Origin: Sclerurus mexicanus
Taxonomy: Eukaryota; Chordata; Aves; Passeriformes; Furnariidae
Direction of reading: 5' to 3'
Assembly (NCBI GenBank): GCA_013396755.1
Contig: VWZF01006001.1
Coordinates: forward strand, 8,400 to 72,399
Length of the DNA stretch: 64,000 nt
Shown here: in pieces, positions 11,147 to 24,130 of the stretch
Position numbering within the stretch: position 1 is the stretch's first letter
How the letters are laid out: the number at the start of each line of letters is the position of its first letter
Program-made: the position numbers and the translations under genes
Notes under the pieces: generated by a model
The model's database searches: none
What the model was told of the DNA's origin: nothing
Seen by the model: only the letters and a program-made list of their open reading frames with translations

Positions 11147-14100
11147 TTGATATTCCAATATTTTATTGAACTGGGAATTAAGTACATTTGTGATGCTTAG
11201 GGTGTGTTGGTTTTAATCCTCTTAGAAATCTGGTGTTCATCCTCGGTATGACTTGAGACTTACTTTTTGCTGGTCTCTGCCTTGTCCAGCTGGTGAGTTC
11301 TTCTCCCATCCTCTTTCCTGGCCTTTATTTCCTGGAGAGGGAGAGAAGAAGGCAGCAGAGATGTGGATCTGCACTTAGCATCTGCTTGCTGCTACTGCCA
11401 AAACACCAGGATATAGTAGTTCTTTCACTCTCAACAGCCTTTTTTGTCTGACTTTTATAAGCCTGATTCTTTTCTCTATTGTGTTTGGCCTGTTGACTGT
11501 AAACACCAAAGCAAAAGTCTACCTGAGTGTGCAAAATGAGCTGTTTTGGTAGAAATAGGTTTGGAGAAGACATTCAACAAAGTGGTGTATTTGTTTGGAG
11601 CCAAAACTCTTCCTTTAGTAACTATATGGGGATTTTGTTTTACCAAGGAAAAAAACCCAAACCTCAAGCCATGTAAAATCCTGAGGCAGGAGGTGTAGGA
11701 GGTAATTACATTCATAAAATGTGACACACTGGAGTTTTTGTCACCTTTCATTTGCTCTTTTCTAAGGGGAATGCAGCTGAATGTGGTTTAATTAATTATT
11801 ACTCATGCTCTTCAGTATCATGTTACTTCAATAGTGAGGATTGCCTAATGAGGTTCTGCTCCAGAACTGATCTCTGGGTGGGAGCCAAGAAGTTTATTAA
11901 TAACCATCAAATACTGTCTGTTAGTTACTGGTTAAAAGAAGGAGCTGTGATAGTTTCAAGTTAAGCCACATGGGACTGATCAGATGCAAACCTTGTAAGC
12001 AAAAGGGGGAAACATGAAAGTGATTTTTAATTCTTAAGTCCTAAGAGATAATTGGGATCTTTTTAATACTGGATGAGAGAAGTGGGTGTGGAATTGTGCT
12101 TAAACCACTAATACACATTTGTCTTTATTCCAGTAAATGAGAAATTGTGAACACAAGACCTACTTCCCTACATTGTGTATACTTCTGCTTTCCAGAGCTG
12201 TAGCCTGTCAGAGATACCAGTAGTAAGGACAGATGAGTAACTCTTGAGGATAGAGGATGTGTTTGCATGGTAAGTTGTTAAAGTCAGAATGACAAAAGGG
12301 ATGTTCTGACTTCGAAAACTGAAGGATGTGCTTAGGCTGGTGTTGTTTCTGTTGTTAGAATGAGATTTGCTGTGTTAGGAAGGGACAAAGGGAACTGCCA
12401 AGGCAATTTGTTGGGTGCTCTGACCTGCTCTCCTGCCTATTCTATGTCCTTCTGCTCGTGCACATGGAGTTAAAGTTACCATCAGAGGGCTGAAGTTAAT
12501 CTTGTTAGATGAGACAAAGTTTAACTTTTTACGTTTAGGTTGGTGCCTTCTCCAGTAAGTACTGAAAAATATGTTAATTCCTCTCAAAATGCAAGGCTGT
12601 TTTTCTCCTTTGGTGGTGGCCCTCTTGAAATGTTTGGTTTCTGTTTCTCCCTTTTGTGTTCCCCAGGTCTCTGCCCTCAGCTCTTTCCCACGTGTTGTGA
12701 TGCTAGTTTTTTTTCCCCTGCTGGCTTCCAGTTTCTTTGAGAAAGCTGGGGTGGAAGCAGGTGGCTTTGAAAGTCTCCTAGGGAGAGAGTGGTTCTTTGC
12801 CAGTGGATCTGGCAAAGCAGGAGACTAGACCTTCTCTTCCCACTAACCAGAAGCAAGCCATTCTTCCCAATAGAAATGGGACATTTCAGCATCTTCCAAA
12901 AGCCCTCGTAACTGTGGTGTGCCAAGACATAGATTTCTTGGAACATTTTCAGTGACTGAACTGGAAATCTGCATTGTACAAAATAGGCATCAACATGATG
13001 GCATCTCAAGAGCTCTTTGTGTGCTAGAGTCGATGCGTGGATGAAGCACTGCGGCAAATCTGGATTATAATTGTAAATTGTATTTGCTCTCAGTCTGTGA
13101 GACTAAAATAAAGCCAGTGACAGTTAAATGATGAAAGGGAAAAATTCCGTGTGCTGCAGCTCTGACTTGGAAACTGCACAGTTTCTGAGAAGCGAGAATA
13201 AATATGGTAACACTTCAGGAAGTTGCTTACACAAAACTTTTCTTGTGACTCTCAGATTTTAGGCCCTGCTTGTCCTTGTGGTTCAGGCTGACTTCATTTG
13301 TTTCACTGCCTTTTTTGTAGCATGCAGTCTCACACAGAAGGATAGTCTCAGAAAAAGTGCATTGGGCTGCAGTTTTACAGTGAATGAAGGAAGATAAGTA
13401 AAATACCACTCCAGCTCTGTGCGTGTTGACTTGCCTGACTGAATAAACTTCCTGTTGTGAACTAAATACTTTAGGATTATACTGGAGAACTGCTTGTTTG
13501 TAAACCACTCTTCAGCAAGAAATCTTTTCCCTTTTTTTTTCCTGAAGAGCTATGCCTGCAGTGTTTATATATCAAGTGGGTTCACAGTTCAAAGTTTGGC
13601 TTGAGGTTTCCCTGCATTTCCTCTGCTCTGCTACTAGATGGCAGCCTTATCCTAAATAGTTCACTGTTCATTCAGGTGTTCTTAGTGTCGAGACGAGGAA
13701 GAGCACAGTACTCACTTTTCAGTGGCAGTACTGTGAAAGGTCATTTTTCTTTAGAGCATCTCTCATATCTAACATGAGAACTTAAACTCCTGCTAATGGG
13801 TGTTGCTGCCTCTCTGCACTGAAACATTGCTCCATCACTGTGGGGTGTCAGCTTTGAGTTGTGAGAACTGGTAAAGGTGAATAATTTGGCAGGACCAAAG
13901 AATTCTGAACTTTCAGTTGGCAGTTAAATAAAAAGCGATCTAAGGAAACTCTTCACCTCCCCTGGAAGCCCCATGTATATAAGTTTTCTTGGGTCAAATT
14001 TTACAAACATCTCTGATTTTCCTGGTTTTTTTGTTCTAATGCTGTTATGGTTGATAAAAAAGTTGAAAATGGGACAAAGTACTGGGGAACACTTCACAGA

Positions 14101-17100
14101 TTATCCTCACCCTATAGTTGGGCTGGATATATGAGACAGTGGCTTTGAATATCAGTTCCCAAACATGGTCTTTGGGTTGATTTTACTCAGTGATTTTTAA
14201 TTTTATTTTTAATTTGTTTTAGTTTTTTCTAGGGTTTTTTTTTAGAGTGAAACAGTGAGCATGTAGGCTGCTCTCCTTGTCTCTTGGACTGTGCTACCAA
14301 GGATGCTCATTATGTTATTGCCTAACACAGATGGTGCTGCAGTTCTGTTCTGATAACCTTTAAGGCATTCACAGCCTGTGCTTACTATGGAAATACAGCA
14401 GAGCCCATGGTAACAAGTTTAACCAACATTTCCAGGTGAGTATAAAAGCAAGTTATCCTTCGAAGTATTGACAGTGCCATCAGAGTTTTGCAGTAGGCTT
14501 CTTACTTCTTTATTTCACTGTGGATTCTGGCAAATAACCTCTAGCAAATGTAGCATTTCAAGGGGTTGTTTTCCCCAGTTGCTTGCCTGTCCTTTTTGGA
14601 GGTTGCTGCTTAGGTAGCAGTGGTGGTAGGACAGCTGTAATAAGTCATAGAATAGTTTGTTTTTTCTTTTTTCAGTCTGTCACTTTCAAAACTCACAGAA
14701 TTCTAAGTCTGGCTGCCTCAAAGTTATATCTGATTTTTCTGCCGAGATGAAGATGATCAATTTTGCTGCATTGTGGCAGATCAGGCACTGCAAAAATACC
14801 CTGTGATTTCAGTAGATATTGTGAGTTCATAATGACCTGAATATATCTGTGAATCAATGTACTGAAGTGTATGATAGGGGTTTTTTCCTGCTCTTCCTTC
14901 CAAAGGGGTTGCTCATAGCTGCCAGCTGTTGATTGGGATGTGCAATCTGAGTAAAAAGCAAGAAATGGATTAGGCAGGAGGCACTGGAAATGGATAAATC
15001 TGTGGATTTCCTTTTTTTCTGCAGAAGAGCACCTAAACCTTCTTTCATCAAAGTTGTTTAATTGCAGTCTAAGAACATGGTTCTCATGGGTTATTTGGTG
15101 TCATCGTGCAGCATATCCCCCAGGGAAAGGTCAGGTACCCCTTCCTCATCTTCCCCTTACCCCCTGTAAGGTGCCTTTCTTGGTGCTTCTTAGCTTTGTA
15201 CACCAAACCTGAATTCTGTCCTGGAAAAGTTAGTTTACTGTCTTTGGTCTCCTGCTATGTGTTATTTCTCTCAATCTCAACTCAGTCTTTAATTTTGTTG
15301 GAAGAGATAAGAAATAGTATTTTTAATCCTGCACAGCCTTCAAGACCATAAAATGCTGTTTAGAACAGATACCTGGAGTACAAATATGAATAGTCTGGCA
15401 GTTTTTTCAAGTGCTTTTTGTTTTGTCTTGGAATAAACAGCTTTTGAATATTTTATGGCAAATACCTTGCTAATAAAGGCAAATCTTCAGAGTGAGGTCA
15501 GAGTTGCTTTCTTTGGAGAAGCAGGTGGTGTTTGTGTGTGTGCAGGTGCCCATGTGGGCACAGGCAGTGATGAGATGCGTGGCTGGGGTGCCTCTGTAGG
15601 TGGTTGGTGTCCCACATCCTGGGTCTCAGCAACAGCCAAAGCGTTTCACGCAGGGGCAGAGAACTCACTGGAGCAAGAGGTGAACCAGGAGCTCTGGTTT
15701 TCAGCGAAGTGAAGAGATGATACTGATTTAACTGGCACTGCACAGCAGTCTGGAGTGTATTTGAAAGTAATGGTTATTGAGGGGGTTGACTTCTTTGGCA
15801 GATAAAAAATTCTGATGTGCTAAAGGACACTTCTAAATAATGGCATACAGTTTATTAACAGCACAGTTCATGAATCTTTAAATCTAGAGCTGTTGTAACA
15901 TGCATAAGAGTGCACTAGGTATTAAATCTGTCTTGTGAGATCACACAGAGTGTTCTGGAGGAAATACAGGTTTTGTCTTGAGCACCAGACAGAGTCAGAG
16001 GAAAGGCAGGAGTGTAAGGAACCCCTGAAAAGAGCAGCTGTTTGTTTTGCAGGAGCCTCTCAGCTGGGACTGCACTGCATGGGGAGATGCTGGTGTGTCA
16101 CCTCAGGTGAGTGAGGTTAGAAATGTAAGGCTCAGTTTGTTGAAGGTCACCAGGGAACTGCTGTTATTGTAGGCTGAGGCTTTTAAGGTATCATTGCCTT
16201 TAGCTGGAGCTCTCTGAAACAGTGAAGGATAAGGATTGCTTCTTCTCAGCTTGGAAAGCTAACAAAGCTCTCTGCTCCTTCAGCAATTCCAAAGAATGAA
16301 AAATGATACAGCAAGTGATGAAATGCTTAAGGCAGAGATATATCGAGTCTTGGCCAAGGAATGATTCAGAGCCTGATCTTGCCTCTTAATTATGTTGAAA
16401 AAGAAGCAACTAAATTGAGAACTTTTTAAAAAAAATTAAAAACCTGTAAAAGTGGAATTCCCTAGCAAACTGAATGGATAAATCTATTCTAAGTTTAGAA
16501 AATGAACATTGGAATTTACTCTCAGGATTGTTATATGGTGGGAGATATTGACATCCTGTGGAAGTTTTTCAAAAAGGTACTTTTAAACCAAACTTTATTT
16601 AACTGAGTGATTAAGATTATATAATGCCATCCTAACACTTACATAGAGGAATGTTTTGAAAATAGTACCTCAGAGCAGTGTATAATTGGCTGAATGGAAA
16701 TTTAGCAAGAAGCCTAATTTAGATAAATACTAATAGCTGCCTTCTTCAATACAGCTTGAGTGCCCTCATAGGGGAAAAAGCGTCCCCAGCATGCAGGATT
16801 ACTCACGAGTCTGGTAATTTCTAGATCTATTTTCCTTTCATTGTTGCTCACACCCATTTTAAAATGATTGAGAGTCCCGTCCAAAATATTTAGCTTACAT
16901 TTCTTGCCGCTGACCAAACTGGGAACTTGGCAGCTCTGTGCTGCTGCTCCCACCTCTGCCAGCACTGTCTGCTGGCACACAGGTCCTTAGCAACAGGGAA
17001 GCTCACGTTTGCTTACGGCTCATGAGTCTGCATCTAAATGTAGGTCTGGAAAAAAGAAAAGGTTAGAGGAGTTTGGAAGGGGAAAGCGATACTTGAACAA

Positions 17101-20100
17101 TTTGTACTGTTTAGTGATTGAGACTGATGGCAATAGAGCATAGGAAAATAAGTCTCAAGATGTTTTCTTTTGAAATAATAGACAATGTGTTGCAAGAACT
17201 TGAAATCAAAATTAACAGAACCCTACTGCTATCAACGACAGAAAGACCAAAACCAAGAACACAGCGAATGGGAGAGAGCAGGGGACACGTTCTGTTTGGA
17301 ATGCCTGTGTTACAAATGCCTTGGAAATGAGAGGATTCATAATTTGAATGTAGAGAATCTGAGAGAGTCATAAAAATGATATTTTTGAGACTAACAGATG
17401 GGTTGAAATTAGATTAATTATTTCTGAGATCATTGACTGCTGCTTGTCAATTTACTGGTGCCTTTGTTGCTGATGAAGTTGTGATATCTTAATGGGTTTT
17501 TGACAGCTTGTGCTGTTTATGACTGCAGCAATACTCAAAAGCACAACGACTTAAAAGGCCACTGTCAGGCTGGGTTTGGGTGATGATTGCAGTAATCTCG
17601 GTTTCTGGCAGTTCAGGCCCGCAGCTTTCCTTACTAGCAGTGGTAGAGCTGCAGGGGGGTGTCCTTATATAGCCAAGGCAGGAAGGGAATTGCAGCTCTC
17701 TCAGACAGGAGGGGGAGGCAGGGACCAGGCAGAGCAAGCCAGGAATGGTGAGGGGAGGAAAAAAGAAAAGCTGGACTTGGCCAGAGAATGGAGAAAGGGA
17801 TAATGATGAGAATTAACAGTGATTTAGTGATAAATAATAATGATTAATGTGTTAAGACTGTGAGAGTGAGGTGGAGACCTTCTGTAGGATATCATGGTGG
17901 AGAAAGCAATGCGTGTGTTTGGGCTTGCTGGAGCTGTGGGAAGGAGCAGGGATTTTGGAGAACAAGGGAGAGTGACTGGAGATGTGCTGCGTTTGTAGGA
18001 ATAAGGGTACTGCTGATCAGGTGTTCTGAGAGTTGAGCAGCTCCTTTTTACCTAAAATCTAAGTGGTTTGAGAAAGGAATTCTCCAGAGGCTGTGTTCTT
18101 TTGTTCCTGTGCTTGGCCCTCCCCATCTCTATCCTTGGTTGTGAGTTTACTGGGCTTTCCTCTGGGCAATGGATTCAGACATGATATGGAAGGTGAACAA
18201 GATCCCACCACCACTGGGAGTGGGACTGAGAATGTTAATCCTTGTTTTTCAGAGTCAATTCAAGATGGGGAAGCATCTTGTGAAGAAGGTTTTTGAGTGC
18301 TAGAATGAACCCAGTTAGCAGACACTGATTTGAAGCTAGGAAAAAACAGTCCACCTGCCAAAGTTAAAATACATCTAAAATATTTACCTCTGAATTTCAA
18401 ACTCAAATACAGAAGATTTTATATTTCTGATTTTCACATGTCTATTCATTAGAAACACAGATTTGGTGCTGCATGTGTACTTTATGGGGCTTACTCACAG
18501 AAATGACATGTCTCCTTTAGTTAATGGACTATTAAATGAGAGGTTGTGTTTACCAGCTGTTTGTGGCTCCCTCAGAGTGGGCAAGAGAGTACGGGTTAAT
18601 TCTTTATAAACAGCACAGAGTAGTGCGTGTGCAGAGTAGGAGCTTGGTAAAGATCTCTCATCCCATGGGAGTGACAGCCTCCTCATCCCACTCTGGGGAA
18701 TAAGCTTGATCTGCTCTGCTGCTGTGGAAGGCTTTTTGGAGGGCAGGTGGAGCAATGATGTCAAATGCTTTTGGTTCCAGTTGTCTCTCCTTGTTTTAAA
18801 CTAACAGCTGAACATGCAATCTGTGTTACAGCAAATGCTTTGCAAAGGTAAAACGAGAAAAATCTGTCTTTCTTTTTGCTTTTGCTGTTGATTCCAGTGG
18901 AAGGTGGAAGGGTGCAGGCACTGTCTGCCTGTAGGCCAAGGCTCTGTGCTGCACAGGAGGAGACTGCTACCCAAAAACTGGCCCCCACCCTTGAGAGAAG
19001 GCTTCAATCTGTTCTCCCTTGGACCTTTTTTATGACCATCAAGGCCAGGTTTGCTATGTAACGTGATAGCTCTGAATGCAAAATCATCTACCCATGTTTG
19101 CCAGGAGACAAAGAAGATACTGAGTCACTTTGTCTCTTAATTTGTTTTTTTTATATAGTAGTTGTAGCTATTTCAGATTTTCTCTAGGTAAGTTGCCTTT
19201 TGTGAGTTTATTCAGCAGCAGATGTTCTGCCACCCGCTCTGGCAGCTGGAACAAAAGCAGAGTCATGAAAGAAGGAAAATTTGCTGACAGTCGTGTATGT
19301 GCTTTGCAGGCAGGATTTGTTGCAGTGCAAATCTTTGTGGGCTAATGAAGTTAAAGCAGGGCTTTAGATAGTATTCTTTTAAACAAAAGCAACCTGCCTA
19401 AAGCTGTCTCCACTGGTGTTTTCCTTTTGAAACAATGAGAGTGAGTACTGCAGGTTTAAAAATGGAATAAAATTTATGAGGCTTCTAGCCTTGGGGGATG
19501 AGTCCTTGTGTAAATGGCATTTAAAATATAAAATGAATATTAATGAGGTGGGGAGGCTTTCAGACCTGTCCTTTAATACTAATCCATTGTGAGTGGAGCA
19601 GCTCTAGAAATGAGCTGATACTGGCACAGAGACAACCAGGAATTGACTGCTCTTAGAACATGCCTCATCAGTCAAAGCCTTCAGAGGCTCCTGAATACTT
19701 GTCCTGATCAGATACAGAAGGGGACCTGAGCATTTCTGGTAGCAATCCCCTGCCTGCTGGCTCTGTGTGCTTTTCCCTGGGAACACTCCTGTATGCTGGC
19801 ATTCAGTTCTGGCTTGTTGCATGGATGGAAGCGTAATGAAAGGGTAAGTTATTGGTGCAGCTTGGAAGTGCCTTTTGGAAGAGAACTGGGAGCCCTCAGA
19901 TGTTTAGGGCACGGTCACAATGAGTTAAACTGGGTGACATCAGTGTCAGTAGCTCCCCGCCCCAGATTATTAATGACAAAAAGGTTCTAAAGTGCTTAAC
20001 TGATTTCCTAACTCTGAAGTGTTCGTGGAAGAAATATGGCAAGTGACTAAAGCTTCTCATTTTCAGGAAGGAAGATACTTTGTATTAACCACTTTATCTA

Positions 20101-21299
20101 AGGAATATTGCTTAGATTATGAATTCTCTGAAAATGGGATGTTTGTGCACCTCTTCCTAATTCTCAGAGGCTGATGCTGAGAGTTGAGAGAGGTCACCTC
20201 AGAAATGCTGAGCCCCATCATTTCGCTTGCAGTTAGTGCAGGAGTTGGCACATCTGCCAGCAGCTGGCTGGGGAAGCCAGTTCTAATAAGCTCTTTACCT
20301 CTTGCCTTTTCTTGTGTGTGCTCCAGCTGGACTGCTGTGCTGTCAAACACTTCTCTTGGTTTGAGAGAGGAGTTTTGGAGTCTAGGTATAGCAGATTTGA
20401 AGATTGCTCTAAAAGCTAAAGTAGTAAACTTGATTTCATTTGTTGGGTGTTACTTGCATGATTTTTGGAAAACTTTTGCATTTATTCTATAAGTGAATGG
20501 TGTCTTGTGACATCTAGAAAGCCTGTGCTCAAAGCGAGCACTTTCCTTGTCTCTAGATCTTTGTATTCTAGGGCAAGGCACCAAACCCTGTATTTCCTTA
20601 TATGCCAAATTACTTAGACTTTTCCCAGGTACTAAAGAAAACATATTCCCGTGTCCATACATTTAACTTTGTGGAAAGTGGGCTGTTTCCTTGTTGTAGT
20701 TTGAATGCTGGTTGCTACTAATTTGTTGCTTTTAATACTGGCAGAATCACACAGTCCAGAATTGACATTGGGAGATTTGAAATTAAAATGGGGCAGAGAG
20801 AAGCTCCAAATTTTTTTTTGCAAAATCCAAATGGATAAAAAGCAGAGTCAGTGAAACTCATAATAATACTAATATTAATTAATGAAAATACTGCAGGAAG
20901 GTGTTGTTTTACACTACAGCTCTGTATTTAGATCTGCTAATGGAAGATTGCAGGCTGAGCATTGCAAATTCTGGAGTGCTTGCCAAATTTTCTGAAGGAT
21001 TCTCTTTGTCATGCAAACTTTCCCCCATGGCATGGTGCTTGCATGGTGTACATGCCTCTGCTGCCACATTAAGTAATAGTGTCTCTTTACTAAATCTAGA
21101 GTAACTGCATGGTTATTTGTGCTATTGGAATAAGTCACAAAAATATAAAAATACTTTTTTCCCTGCCTTGGGTCTAGGGTTCTCCTGACTCATCTATTAA
21201 ACCCTGCACCTCTTGCACAGCTGCTGGGGTGTTTGTTGGTTTCCTGGGTGCTGGGATAGGGGTCTTTACCTCACACGGTCAGTTACGTGTTTGTAAAAA

Positions 21300-21530
21300 G
21301 CTGGAGGCCACATTCAGGATCCCAGTGCCCGCGTGGACAGTGTCCTGTCCCACTGGGAGTGGCTGGGCGTGTTCCTTGTGCCAGGAATCGTGCTGGAGGT
21401 GCTGCCCCAAAGCCTGCAGTACTCCTGCCCTGTCCGGGCAGAATGGCTGGGAGCAGGCACAGTGCTCCCTGCCCAGCAGCCACCGGTGCCCCTGTGCCAC
21501 TGCATGGGCACGGCTGGTGTGGCTTAGGAT
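21300..21530. other. GC-rich patch, open in several frames on both strands
   Basis: A roughly 230-bp block within AT-rich intergenic DNA is rich in ctgccc/gggcag words. Frames are open on both strands at once, as expected from a lack of A/T and so of stop codons. I see no protein similarity, splice sites or repeat family. Confidence 0.5.
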
Positions 21531-23256
21531 TTTGGGGCAGTTTTCACCTAGAATTTATGGTTTGGTTTTGCCTTTTGAAAGGGTGGAATAGTAATAGTAG
21601 ATTCTAAAGCTATGCAAATATTCTAGCCAGGAAGGGCTAACTTTACTTTACAGGTGGAAAGGCCAAAATACAAGAGATGGAGTTGGTAATTGTGCAGGGG
21701 TCTGGCAGTTGAGACTGACCTCACATTTCTGGAGGTTTAAGTCTAGCATCTCAGGCAGCCTCAGGATGCCTATGTCCCTTTGCCAGGATGTCAGACTAGT
21801 CCCTTTACCAGGACTACTCATCTCTCAGAAGAGCCATCTCTCCTCTCTGTGCTGTGCTCAGATCCTCCTGTATCCCAGGCAACCCCAGTCCTGTTCCCTT
21901 GTTTGTTGAATAGCCTGAGAAACATTCCCTGCCAGGCAGTAAAACATACAGCACAGCAAGCATGGCCATCCCCTCCCTGGATTTTGCCCTGCAAAAGTTC
22001 ATTGCTCACCTTAATTTTCAGGGTTTGCCTGTACTTACATTTGTTTTATTTTGGTTTGTTTTTTGTTTTTTTTTTTTTAACAGCATATTTGTTATTTTGC
22101 TGTACAAACCCAAGTGGAAACAAAACACTTGTTTTTGCTGTGAGAGGGGTAGCCAGCTGTGTATCTACACCTCTGGACCTGACATCTCGTAGACCATAAT
22201 GATAAAGGTACAGTATCTTATCTCCAGTGCTCACCTGATTGTTTCAGAGCAGAGTGCATGTGCACTCAGCCTGTGGTAAAACACACTTGTGGTTTGATTT
22301 AAGCAGTGAAGACCTGGCCCATGCTAAGCCCTGATGCTGCTGTCTGAGATGCTTGTCCACCTGCTGAAAGGAAGGCACAGCACAGATTAAAACTGAAAGT
22401 AGATTTTCTTCTCCAGAACTTAACTTCCTTCTTAGGTAACCCAGAATCTTGGTATCTGTTATCTTTGTATATTTATCCTCCATGGACACAGTCTCGTAGG
22501 TAAGATAAAAAAAAAATTTATCTCATACAGGGCAAAATAAAAAGGAATTCATTAGTCAAGAACCAAATGCATGAAGAACATCATTTGGGAGCATTATGGC
22601 TACATATTAATCTAACTGTGTAAGTAGATATAACTACAGTAAGTAGGAAAAAACATCAAAATGTTCTAAATCTAGGGGTTCACAAGTACATCTACATGGA
22701 CTTCATAGCAACATCCACCTGTGTAAGTACTTTTGTTTGGCTGCAAGGGGTTTTACAGATTGAATGGCTCTGTGTGCATAGCATCAGACTAGAAGCAGTG
22801 CTTAAGGCTTAAATTGGTATGAGAGTTCTGATGGCATGTGAATCCTCCTGAATGGTCCTTTTGTGTCCATTCCTTGTTCCCTCTGTTCCTGTGCTTAAGA
22901 AATTGGAAATACAAGAAACACCCACACGTGTAATAGTCGTGTTGTGTTGCAGCAAATACCCTGCAGCAGTTACCAGTGTCACTGGAAAGAAGAACAGCAG
23001 TGGGCTAAGTGACAGCCTTGTCACTGCGTGGCTGCAGCCAACGTGCTGTCCTTAAGTTACAGCCAAAGCAAAGTAAAACTGGACAAAAATAAGCCAAGGA
23101 GCAGAGAAATGCCAAGAAGGGACTGCTCAATGACTGCAGATGTGTGGCTGTCCTCCTGTGTTGGTTCGGTGCCCCTGAGTATCTGTTATCAGGGATTCAG
23201 GAAGTGAGCTCTGGGATACAGATAGAACTTAGAACTGCTGATAGGGCAGTGAAATG

Positions 23257-23300
23257 GCTGAAATGCCTGGTGTAGTGTGAGATAAGATGAAATGCCTGGT
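23257..23300. repeat. Short local duplication (tgaaatgcctggt)
   Basis: The 13-mer tgaaatgcctggt occurs twice about 30 bp apart, followed each time by related sequence (gtagtgtgag and ttatcacac). This is a small local duplication with no visible role. Confidence 0.6.
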
Positions 23301-23849
23301 TTATCACACAAGCAGAATTCGAGCGAGATCCAGGGAGGCTGTGCAGCTTTATTCACTCAAAGGCTGCAGGCTACCTGCATGACCACCAGACAAGCCAAAC
23401 AGAATGGGAACTTTATATCAGGAATCTTCCCTGCACAGATCCCTTCGGCTGAGCATGGGAGGATTTTGCGTTTCTGATTACATAAAGAGATTCACGGTAA
23501 GGGACCCCTCAGAGCTTTGTTGTGAGCCGAGTTGGAAAGGGAAAACTTTCTGGATGGTGCAGTTTTGCTTTCTGTGCCTTTTATAAAGTGTGATTGACAT
23601 TCTTGGCCAGGTTGTGCATTCTGTTGGCTTGCAGAACAACACCTGCCAGCGTCAAGGAGGTGTTTCTGAGGTGATGAGGGCAGGCTTTGCCTTTGTAAAT
23701 AAATTTACTTTTCTTGAGAGCCTCGGCACATTAAAACTTTTATTCTGAGCGGAGTATTTGTGGTATAGGATGCCAGGCTGACATTCAAATGATGCGGAGA
23801 CTGGTTGTCACAGCTTTTTGCTTTAATTGTCGTATGTCTGTGAGGTTTC

Positions 23850-24130
23850 AGGCAGGGAGTCTGTCGGGCAGGCTCTCCCTGAGGCGATTTAACGAGGAGC
23901 CAAATTCTGCCTGAGCCCATTTGAGCTGTGGTAAAAGCAGCGCACCCACCTTGAGCAGTGGGCAAGCAATACCTCGAGGGGTGCCCTGGGATCGGGCTGG
24001 AGGGCTGGGAGAGCAGAACCCCTGTGCATAGGCCTGAGCAAGCAAAGCCAAAGACGCTCTGTCTCCCAGAGCTGAACCACGGCCGAGCCTGGGAGAGCAG
24101 AGACGTGGAGACGCCACTGGTGGAGGAGAG
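23850..24130. promoter_or_regulatory. Isolated CpG-containing GC-rich element, function unknown
   Basis: Within AT-rich intergenic DNA this stretch keeps many CpG dinucleotides (tgtcgggc, gaggcgattt, taacgagg, cagcgcac, cctcgagg, gatcgggc, gacgctc, cacggccg, gacgtgg, gacgcc). Such CpG retention can mark an unmethylated enhancer or promoter, or a young GC-rich insertion. It lies ~9.5 kb before the MYLK3 start codon. No transposon family is recognisable. Confidence 0.35.

Noticed and set aside
14643..14660. tcatagaatagttt resembling the reverse complement of a CR1 end
   Set aside because: The match is too short, and the neighbouring sequence shows none of the other CR1 landmarks.
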